Positions 33,763 through 39,395 of a DNA stretch of 39,395 bases are shown here, piece after piece (the first letter of the stretch is position 1; the number at the start of each line of letters is the position of its first letter). The stretch is from positions 1-39,395 of the forward strand of contig JAGVUH010000647.1 in NCBI GenBank assembly GCA_019136395.1, given 5' to 3'. Origin of the DNA: Gammaproteobacteria bacterium (GTDB taxonomy: Bacteria; Pseudomonadota; Gammaproteobacteria; Chromatiales; Chromatiaceae). The translations under genes and the position numbers were made by a program. The notes beneath the pieces were generated by a model. That model was not told the DNA's origin, made no database searches, and saw only the letters and a program-made list of their open reading frames with translations.

Positions 33763-35436
33763 TCAATCCGGCCGTCGCCAGGCCTGCGCGATGAAGAGCT
33801 GACGCAGCCCTTGCCAGAGGAAGCCCATGTCCCGCCCCCAACTGCGCTGGCGGGCATAGAAGGCGTCGCTGAGCAGGCGCTCCTCGATGGGGGCGTCCGC
33901 CGGCACGTTGAGTTGGGTGGGACCAAGGAGCCCCACCGGGGCCGAGTCGCGAACGAACTGCCAGTCCTCATTCCGGGCGGCGGACTCTTCGGGGGTGAGG
34001 GGGCTGACGCCCACCAGGCGCAGATCGCCGCGGACCACGGCGATCAGCCAGGGCAAGTGGCGCAGCACAGGCACGCCGGTGCGCCAGTGGCGCAGGACCA
34101 GCGGGCGCGCCTCGGCGACCTCGTGGCTGGGGGAGGGGGGGCGGGTGCCCAGGTACTCCCGGCCCGCCAGGAGGGGGTCGCCGCCCGCCTCGCGGGCGGC
34201 CAGGAGGGCCGCCAGCGGCCAGAGCGGCAGGGACAGCAGCAATAGCATCAGGCCGAACAGGCGGTCGAACCCACGCGCCGCGACCCCGCCCATGCCCCCC
34301 TCGGCGAGGTTGCCGAGCAGGAAGGCATCGCTGATGCGCAGCACGGCGCCGGTGTCGACACGGATAAGGAGGTTAGAGGCCACCACGGCGTTGGCGACCT
34401 CCACCAATTCGCCGACATAGGTGCGTGAGAGGATGACGCTGTCGCGAATGGTGGCGCCACGGTCCACCACCACCTCGTCGCCGATGACTACCTCGCCAAG
34501 GAGCTCCGCCTCGGGGTGGACGCGACTGTTGGCGCCGACGAAGGCGACCCCCTGCTTAAGGCACTTCGGCGAGACCTGGGCCCGGCGCCCGAGGGTGAGC
34601 CCCAGGGCCACCATGCGCCCCGGCAAGGCGATGCCCAGGAAGCGGCCAGCGACCAGATCGCGGTTGGCGCGGTGATAGTCGCCGATGCTGGTCAGCAGAT
34701 TGAGCTGGGCCGGTAGTAGGTCGAAGGAGTCGACTGCGAGGGAGGGAACGGATCGCGCAGAAGCGCGGGGGACCGACCAGCGCAGATCGCCCAAGGCCGC
34801 TGGTACCGCGAGCACCTCGACCTCCATGCCCTGGGCGGGGGCAACCCCAGCAATGGCGGCGGAAGATGCGCTGTCATCAGTCCCGGCACGGGTAACCGCA
34901 GTGCCGGCCAAACCGGTAATTACCGACTGATCTGCAACTGGGCCGCTCAAGGTACCCGGCCCACCACCAGGCAGTTCGCTGGAACTCTCCGCCATGGCCA
35001 GGCGCGGGCGCACCAGCACTAGCCCGCCCCGTGGGTCACCCAGGTGGCCGACCAGTCGCGCCCCGGCCCGCCCCTGAGCCAGGTCCAGAAAGGCCGCTAC
35101 CGCCGGTGCCCGCAATACGTCGCCACGCAAGGCCAGCAGCGGCTCATCTTCCGCCAGGCTCAGTCGTCGCCAGACCTCCCCTGGATCCTCCTCGCCGCGG
35201 CTGAGAACGAAGCGGAAGGCCGCACCCCAACGGCGGCCATCGCCCAGGGCGGCCTCGATCTGATCGGCATGGGCGGAGACCACGATGAGCAGTTCCCGGA
35301 CCCCGGCGCCCACCAGGTCCTCGATGCAATGGACCAGGACCTCCTTGCCGGCCACGGGCAGCAAGGCCAGGGGGAGATTCTCAGTCAGTGGCGCCAGTTC
35401 AGCGCCCTGGCGGTCGGCGAAGACGAGTGCGCGCAT
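33763..35436 (-). CDS. Fusion of nucleotidyltransferase-like, beta-helix and phosphoglycosyl-transferase-like modules, all degenerate
   Basis: The 557-residue protein has residues 1-250 resembling a sugar-nucleotidyltransferase fold. The signature GGxGTRLxPLTxxxPKxLLPV appears as DRQGAELAPLTENLPLALLP, losing the catalytic Arg and Lys. Residues 155-200 are a Gly/Ala/Ser-rich insert. Residues 290-375 have hexapeptide-like beta-helix repeats (GEVVIGDEVVVDRGATIRDS). Residues 391-413 are a hydrophobic helix and 415-557 a PGT-like domain, with VPVLRHLPWLIAVVRGDLRL in place of the DELPQLWNVxKGDMSL region, so the Asp-Glu pair is missing. The gene lies last in a minus-strand block. It may be a scaffold or regulator of the neighbouring active PGT; this is inference. 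ATG 35436 is used; TTG 35445 is possible. Confidence 0.72.
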   Translation of the reverse strand: MRALVFADRQGAELAPLTENLPLALLPVAGKEVLVHCIEDLVGAGVRELLIVVSAHADQIEAALGDGRRWGAAFRFVLSRGEEDPGEVWRRLSLAEDEPLLALRGDVLRAPAVAAFLDLAQGRAGARLVGHLGDPRGGLVLVRPRLAMAESSSELPGGGPGTLSGPVADQSVITGLAGTAVTRAGTDDSASSAAIAGVAPAQGMEVEVLAVPAALGDLRWSVPRASARSVPSLAVDSFDLLPAQLNLLTSIGDYHRANRDLVAGRFLGIALPGRMVALGLTLGRRAQVSPKCLKQGVAFVGANSRVHPEAELLGEVVIGDEVVVDRGATIRDSVILSRTYVGELVEVANAVVASNLLIRVDTGAVLRISDAFLLGNLAEGGMGGVAARGFDRLFGLMLLLLSLPLWPLAALLAAREAGGDPLLAGREYLGTRPPSPSHEVAEARPLVLRHWRTGVPVLRHLPWLIAVVRGDLRLVGVSPLTPEESAARNEDWQFVRDSAPVGLLGPTQLNVPADAPIEERLLSDAFYARQRSWGRDMGFLWQGLRQLFIAQAWRRPD

Positions 35437-35498
35437 GTGATGCAAGGCTCCCGGTTGCCTCCCCGCCCCTCAGCCAGGACGGGGAGAGGGTGATGGTT

Positions 35499-36233
35499 CT
35501 AATAGGCACCCTTACCTAGCAGAAGGGCGGGAATGGTCTTGAGCAGCAGCTTGATGTCCGTCCACAAGGACTGGGATTGGATGTATTCCACATCCAGTTC
35601 CACCTGCTGGTCGAAGGGGATCTCCGACCGGCCCGAAACCTGCCAGATGCAGGTGATGCCGGGGATGACCTCAAGCCGGCGGCGATCGGCCAGGGAATAT
35701 TCGTTGACCTCCGCCGGCACCGGTGGGCGCGGTCCGACCAGGGACATGTCGCCCTTGAAGACGTTCCACAACTGGGGCAGTTCGTCGATGGAGGTCTTGC
35801 GGATGAAGCGGCCGATGCGGGTGACGCGCGGATCGTCACGCATCTTGAAGATGACCCCGCCCTGCATCTCGTTCTGCTTGAGGAGTTCGGCCTTGCGCGC
35901 CTCGGCGTCAGCGTACATGGAGCGGAATTTCCACATGGTGAAGAGTTCCCCCCAGCGTCCGACCCGAATCTGCTTGAACAGGACCGGCCCAGGGGACTCC
36001 AGGCGGATCAGCAGCGCCAGCAGGAGGAAGAAGGGTAGCAACAACACCAGGAGGACCCCTGAGGCGATGATATCCAGCAACCGCTTGACCAGGTAGGAGC
36101 CCTGCACCACCCCCGCCCAGCCGGCACGCTTGAGGTGGAAACGCAGGCGATGGCGCAGGCTCGCCCGGGATAGGTTGCCGTAACGAGCCAGCACCAGTTC
36201 ACGCAGTTTTTGTTGGTGGGTGGGCATAATCAT
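35499..36233 (-). CDS. Undecaprenyl-phosphate phosphoglycosyl transferase (PGT, WcaJ/WbaP C-terminal type)
   Basis: The 244-residue protein is a small monotopic PGT: basic N-terminus, re-entrant membrane helix with KRLLDIIASGVLLVLLLPFF (residues 50-69), then ESPGPVLFKQIRVGRWG, FTMWKFRSMYADAE, and the catalytic pair Asp150-Glu151 in IDELPQLWNVFKGDM followed by SLVGPRP. It also has PGITCIWQVSGRSEI. It starts repeat-unit synthesis by moving a sugar phosphate from a nucleotide sugar to undecaprenyl phosphate. It lacks the extra N-terminal helices of full WbaP. It lies between two genes with degenerate copies of this domain. A purine-rich GAGAAG site precedes the ATG. Confidence 0.9.
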   Translation of the reverse strand: MIMPTHQQKLRELVLARYGNLSRASLRHRLRFHLKRAGWAGVVQGSYLVKRLLDIIASGVLLVLLLPFFLLLALLIRLESPGPVLFKQIRVGRWGELFTMWKFRSMYADAEARKAELLKQNEMQGGVIFKMRDDPRVTRIGRFIRKTSIDELPQLWNVFKGDMSLVGPRPPVPAEVNEYSLADRRRLEVIPGITCIWQVSGRSEIPFDQQVELDVEYIQSQSLWTDIKLLLKTIPALLLGKGAY

Positions 36234-36267
36234 CGCTTCTCATCCCATGCATGATCCGGGATTTCGC

Positions 36268-37626
36268 TCACGGCCGGTCGTCCCCCACGCCAGTGCCTGG
36301 CAGGGAAAAGCGTCCGGGATGGCGAGACTGGTGCCAGACGCGCGCCAGAAAGAGGGGGTTACCGATGATATAGCGGCGCCACATGCGCCGGGGCTCCTGC
36401 AGCAGCCGCCACACCCATTCGAGGCCGATCTCGCGCATCCAGACGGGCGCCCGAGGGATGCGGCCGGAATAGAAATCGAAGAGACCGCCCACACCCATGC
36501 ACACCGCTGGCCGCAGGTCCTGGCGCCAGCGCTGGATCCACAATTCCTGGCGGGGAACTCCGAAGGCCACCAGCAAGATGGCCGCCCCCGAGGCGTTGAT
36601 TGCCGCCACCACCCCCGGCTCCTCCTCGGGGCTGAAAAAACCGTCGCGGACCCCGGCAATGCTCAGTCCGGGGTAACGCGCCTGCATGTTGGATGCCGTT
36701 GCCGCCGCGATCCCCGGCCGGGCCCCAAGCAGGTAGAGCGGGATGCCCGCCTCCGCCGCCGCCTCACACAGCTTCGGGAAGAGGTCGGTACCGTTGACGT
36801 TCTCGCGCAGGGCCGTCCCCAGCATCCGACAGCCAAGGTGAATGCCTATACCGTCCGGTAGGACCCGGTCGGCACCGACGAGGAAGGCCCGGTAAGCGAC
36901 GTGGTGCCAGGCGATGTTAAGGCAGTCGGGATTGACGAAGGCCAGGGTACGACGCATGTTTGCCTGGGTCTGGGCGATGATCCACGCCACTGCCTCGGCC
37001 ATGGTGGTATTGACCACCGGAATACCAAAGAAGTTGAGCACGGGCGGGGCCTCGGCCGAGGCCCCGCCGCCGAGGGCGGCGGCCACCAGCGAACGGGCTG
37101 CCAGGCCGATGTCACCCTTCATGCTCTGGCCGTAGACCAGTTCCCGGTCCAGCTTCGACTCGGTCTCGTGGGCGATGCCGACCTGGCTACGCAGGCGGTA
37201 AGGGGAGATCAGTCCCGGCCGGACCGAGAACCGCATCAGGTCGCGGACTGGCACCTGCGCCGCCTCGGACGCGGACAGGGGCCTAGGGCCGACGATGGCC
37301 ATCTCTCCGCGCAGGATATTCAGCCAGACCGCAGCACCGCGCAGGGGCCCGCGACCGGCGAAGGCCAGTTCGTCGAAGGGTTCCCGGAAGCGGCCGATGC
37401 GGGTGGTACGGATGAAGACAGTACCTGCCTGTAGCCGGCTGGCCAGGGCCCTCACCAACCATAGGGGGGCCAGCCCCAGAAGCAGCATCAGGCCGAGGGC
37501 CAGGTCCATGAGCCGCGCAGCGGCCTCCCCCAGTATGGGCAGTAAGGGATGCGTCACCCGCCGAAGAGCGAAGAAACGCCGCCGCCTGGCGCCCATGGGC
37601 CCGGGGATCTCCACTCGCGTCCTCAT
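36268..37626 (-). CDS. Degenerate PGT-like domain fused to WecG/TagA/CpsF glycosyltransferase
   Basis: The 452-residue protein has residues 30-190 following the PGT plan: helix LMDLALGLMLLLGLAPLWLV, FIRTTRIGRFREPF, and LRGEMAIVGPRP at 105-116. The stretch where DELPQLWN should lie reads RGAAVWLNI, so the Asp-Glu pair is lost. Residues 197-440 are a WecG/TagA-type domain: GIPVVNTTMAEAV, NPDCLN (232-237), LPDGIGI with the likely catalytic Asp258, GTDLF, VAFGVPRQELW, and RAPVWMREIGLEW. TagA-type enzymes add the second sugar (for example ManNAc) to a lipid-linked first sugar. The gene heads the minus-strand priming block, 34 bp before the intact PGT. ATG 37626 is chosen over GTG 37632. Confidence 0.82.
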   Translation of the reverse strand: MRTRVEIPGPMGARRRRFFALRRVTHPLLPILGEAAARLMDLALGLMLLLGLAPLWLVRALASRLQAGTVFIRTTRIGRFREPFDELAFAGRGPLRGAAVWLNILRGEMAIVGPRPLSASEAAQVPVRDLMRFSVRPGLISPYRLRSQVGIAHETESKLDRELVYGQSMKGDIGLAARSLVAAALGGGASAEAPPVLNFFGIPVVNTTMAEAVAWIIAQTQANMRRTLAFVNPDCLNIAWHHVAYRAFLVGADRVLPDGIGIHLGCRMLGTALRENVNGTDLFPKLCEAAAEAGIPLYLLGARPGIAAATASNMQARYPGLSIAGVRDGFFSPEEEPGVVAAINASGAAILLVAFGVPRQELWIQRWRQDLRPAVCMGVGGLFDFYSGRIPRAPVWMREIGLEWVWRLLQEPRRMWRRYIIGNPLFLARVWHQSRHPGRFSLPGTGVGDDRP

Positions 37627-37749
37627 GACCACCAGGCTGCTGGCCGGCGCGCCGGCTCGGGCCTGAGGCGCGATCCTTTGCCGGGCAAACCCTTAGGCCA
37701 GGCGAAGGGCAGACTAAGGGCACCCCTCTCGGCGGCTACAGCAACCCGA

Positions 37750-38526
37750 TCAACGGCCACCAAGGATGCTCCCGAGAAAGGCATAGGTCTCGCTGGCCGC
37801 CACCAATGCCTGGTTGAAAGCCTTCTCGTCCTGGCCCAGATGAGCCTGCAGGTCGCGGCCCAGGGTAGCCCAGCGTTCGCCGGTCTGGGGGCCGTAACCC
37901 TGAAAGAACCGCGTGGCGTCCCCGGCCGGCCGCTCCCGGGCCCGGCCCAGTAGCCCCAAGATCACTCGCGACCCTAGGGTCGCCCCTTCCAGAACATAAA
38001 AGCACCCGGCGGCACGCGCGAAGCCCTCGCCCGAGTAGGGCTCGGAGGCCGGCTCCGCGTCGGGCTCGGCTGGCGCCGCCGTTGGGGTTCGAACACCAGC
38101 CGTACCTGCCATCGGTTCGGCAGGGGCACATGGCGGCGAGACGCTGGCCTTCGTTGCGTTGCCGGGGCTGGGGCTGGGTCTGAGGCTGGGACCGTCAAGG
38201 CTGGTTGCCGTGACGACTGGCGTCATGACCAGGTGAGCGTCAGGGGCAGATGGCCGCCAGCCGGGATCCAGCCGCCGCAGGTCCTCTTCCAACCAATTCG
38301 TCTTGCCCAACCGGGTCGACCAATCCAGTCCCCGCGACTCCCACACCGCCGCGTGCTGGCGCAGGTGGTGCTCGCAGATGCGGTTAGCCCGGTAGAAGCG
38401 CCGCAGCAGATCCTGATATTCCTCACGGGTGAGTTCCGGATCGACCAGGCGGCGCATCCGCGGCAGGGCCTCGACGTCGGCGTGCAGGGCAGCCGTGGCC
38501 TGCTTGAGCCGGGTCATCACGTTCAT
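37750..38526 (-). CDS. Biliverdin-producing heme oxygenase (HO-like) with a low-complexity insert
   Basis: The 258-residue protein has the all-helical heme oxygenase pattern: proximal His15 in RLKQATAALHADVEALP, a helix with YQDLLRRFYRANR, and the distal Gly-containing helix GCFYVLEGATLGSRVIL (174-190). The enzyme cleaves heme to biliverdin, CO and iron; in purple bacteria the product often serves bacteriophytochromes. Between LRRLDPGW and FARAAGC, residues ~91-165 are a Pro/Ala/Thr/Ser-rich stretch not found in the fold. Start choice is uncertain: ATG 38544, 38526 or 38517. No phytochrome gene follows in the window. The 123-bp gap to the WecG gene includes a 14-bp palindrome but no clear terminator. 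Confidence 0.8.
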   Translation of the reverse strand: MNVMTRLKQATAALHADVEALPRMRRLVDPELTREEYQDLLRRFYRANRICEHHLRQHAAVWESRGLDWSTRLGKTNWLEEDLRRLDPGWRPSAPDAHLVMTPVVTATSLDGPSLRPSPSPGNATKASVSPPCAPAEPMAGTAGVRTPTAAPAEPDAEPASEPYSGEGFARAAGCFYVLEGATLGSRVILGLLGRARERPAGDATRFFQGYGPQTGERWATLGRDLQAHLGQDEKAFNQALVAASETYAFLGSILGGR

Positions 38527-38616
38527 GGCGGGAGTGGCGGTCATGGTGAGAAATGGCAGGGTTGAGGGCGTGGCGGTGGTGGAACAACGAGGGTCTGTGG
38601 CTAAGACTCGAATGCT

Positions 38617-38670
38617 GACTGGGGCTGGTGCTAAGCCTGGGACTGGGTACGGGATTGGGATTGAGTTTGG
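38617..38670. repeat. Degenerate hexanucleotide repeat (9 units)
   Basis: In phase the units are gactgg, ggctgg, tgctaa, gcctgg, gactgg, gtacgg, gattgg, gattga and gtttgg. The minus strand reads as C-rich hexamers such as CCAATC and CCAGTC upstream of the heme oxygenase start. The unit shape matches the array at 26944-27003. Translated on the minus strand it gives an alternating Ile/Val-Pro run, which explains the open frame extending upstream of the heme oxygenase but is unlikely to be coding. Confidence 0.7.
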
Positions 38671-38740
38671 CACGGCATGGAATATCCCTCCGCCTGGGAG
38701 CCTGTCCGATTTATGGCAACGTAGGGCAAATTGGTGAAGA

Positions 38741-38858
38741 AATGATCGAGTTGGCTCGTCCTACGGGAAATTTGACCGCTTTGACGTACGCGAACGCGCC
38801 GCAATTTGCGGAGGAGCACATGCAGAAGCCAAGCCGGAGAGCCTCCTTGAGAGCATAG
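38741..38858 (+). CDS. Possible short open frame, unknown
   Basis: ATG 38741 follows GGTGAAGAA and opens 38 codons (MIELARPTGNLTALTYANA...). The product has no recognisable motif. The base composition is more AT-rich than neighbouring genes. It could be a remnant of a longer gene or chance; it is listed because the ribosome site is plausible. Confidence 0.22.
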
Positions 38859-39039
38859 GCCATAACGGTCCAGTGGACAATTTGCCGACCAGGACCGGCC
38901 AAGGCCCCACGGCCGCCGGTGCGGCAGAAATGGCCGCGCAGCCAAAAGGCCGCATCCCCACCAAACACCCACCAAACAGCGCATGACCAACCGCCCCCGT
39001 TCGGGTAGTATCCGGATAAACAGACCAAGGGGGACCGCC

Positions 39040-39395
39040 ATGCCGACTGAACGCCGCGTACGCCGCTACACCGCTTATTTCCCCGGCTGGGCGACGGCGT
39101 TCGGGGCGCATGAAAAGGATGCCGAGGACCCTCGCGGTCTGATCTGGCTTTATGGTGAGGGGCAGGTTGGTTTGCTGCTCAACAACGAGCTCAAGGAATT
39201 TCTCTACCCCCTCTTCCTCGGCAACAGCCACGCGGAGGCGCCGACCCTGGCCCTGAGCGAAGGCTGGCTGCGTATCCAGGAGGTGGAACTGGCCATCGGC
39301 GACGGCGACCGCCGACCCTACGCGGCCCTGATGGCCTTGCTGGAGGGGGACGATGAGCTGCACCTATCCCAGACCTACCACCTCGTCTACCCCAG
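39040..39395 (+). CDS. Unknown protein, 3' end cut by window edge
   Basis: ATG 39040 is preceded by AAGGGGGA at good distance. The frame stays open for 118 codons to the window edge. The peptide starts MPTERRVRRYTAYFPGWATA and continues with GLIWLYGEGQVGLLLNNELK and LRIQEVELAIGDGD. It has no signal peptide, membrane helix or motif I can name. Codon use fits the GC-rich host genes. Confidence 0.7.
   Translation, partial: MPTERRVRRYTAYFPGWATAFGAHEKDAEDPRGLIWLYGEGQVGLLLNNELKEFLYPLFLGNSHAEAPTLALSEGWLRIQEVELAIGDGDRRPYAALMALLEGDDELHLSQTYHLVYP

Larger units (their letters stand above)
38527..39039. promoter_or_regulatory. Half-kilobase divergent spacer
   Basis: 513 bases between the heme oxygenase gene (minus) and the last gene (plus). 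It contains the hexanucleotide array at 38617-38670 and a doubtful short open frame at 38741-38858. GC-rich sequence before the final gene has several repeats of GGCCG/CGGCC but no clear hairpin. Promoters for both directions should lie here; none was identified with confidence. Confidence 0.4.

Noticed and set aside
37643..37656. 14-bp perfect palindrome GCCGGCGCGCCGGC upstream of the WecG fusion gene
   Set aside because: In GC-rich DNA such a palindrome can arise by chance; no second copy was seen nearby and no T-run follows, so an operator or terminator call is unsupported.
38545..38673. N-terminal extension of the heme oxygenase with Ile-Pro/Val-Pro run
   Set aside because: Most of it is a translation of the hexanucleotide repeat; the enzyme family starts just before the RLKQATAALH helix.
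1..39395. CRISPR arrays, rRNA or tRNA genes
   Set aside because: No regularly spaced repeats of CRISPR type and no tRNA or rRNA-like sequence were recognised on reading through; the hexamer arrays are too short and have no spacers.

Overview
The window is mostly GC-rich (roughly two-thirds G+C by eye) chromosomal DNA from a gammaproteobacterium. A purple sulfur bacterium (Chromatiaceae-type) is my best guess from gene style and content: a biliverdin-type heme oxygenase, a large exopolysaccharide (EPS) locus and Crp/Fnr and PP2C signalling genes. No marker gene proves this. The first ~1.9 kb is a distinctly AT-rich island carrying a large serine recombinase and a divergent small gene. It is most likely the edge of an integrated element that continues to the left.

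Layout: (1) 1-1.9 kb, element edge. (2) 1.9-6 kb, a hybrid histidine kinase broken by two short tandem duplications, then a Crp/Fnr regulator and a conserved unknown protein on the minus strand. (3) 6.1-8.3 kb, a partner-switching module: receiver-PP2C phosphatase, HATPase anti-sigma-type kinase and STAS antagonist. (4) 8.5-24.7 kb, a plus-strand EPS assembly locus: alkaline-phosphatase-superfamily hydrolase, Wzx-type flippase, hexapeptide acyltransferase, three GT4 glycosyltransferases, PEGA lipoprotein, Wzy/WaaL-type polymerase, ExeA-like ATPase, Wzz/BY-kinase-like protein, Wza-type export lipoprotein and a GH9 glycoside hydrolase. Many of these genes overlap by ATGA/GTGA and look translationally coupled. 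(5) 24.9-26.9 kb, minus strand, a GT2 glycosyltransferase and a nucleotidyltransferase-fold protein. (6) 27.2-33.6 kb, plus strand, a condensed Gtr-like polyprenyl-phosphate-sugar set (GT2 fused to a flippase-like membrane domain; GtrA fused to a GT-C enzyme; a second GT-C-like protein) and two small membrane proteins. (7) 33.8-37.6 kb, minus strand, a priming block: one canonical phosphoglycosyl transferase (PGT) flanked by two fusion proteins whose PGT-like modules lack the catalytic Asp-Glu pair. (8) 37.7-39.4 kb, a heme oxygenase with a large low-complexity insert, a 0.5-kb spacer with a hexanucleotide repeat, and the start of an unknown gene.

Together regions 4-7 describe a Wzx/Wzy-type pathway: priming on undecaprenyl phosphate, sugar addition in the cytoplasm, flipping, polymerisation, length control and export, with side-chain glucosylation in the periplasm and trimming by GH9. 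The partner-switching module sits directly upstream and is a plausible, unproven, control switch.

The two themes most worth a second look are: (a) four unrelated short tandem duplications (85, 25, 7 and 24 bp) packed into 3.1 kb beside the recombinase, three of them shifting a frame; and (b) repeated use of apparently catalytically dead paralogous domains (BY-kinase-like, nucleotidyltransferase-like and two PGT-like modules) inside one EPS locus.
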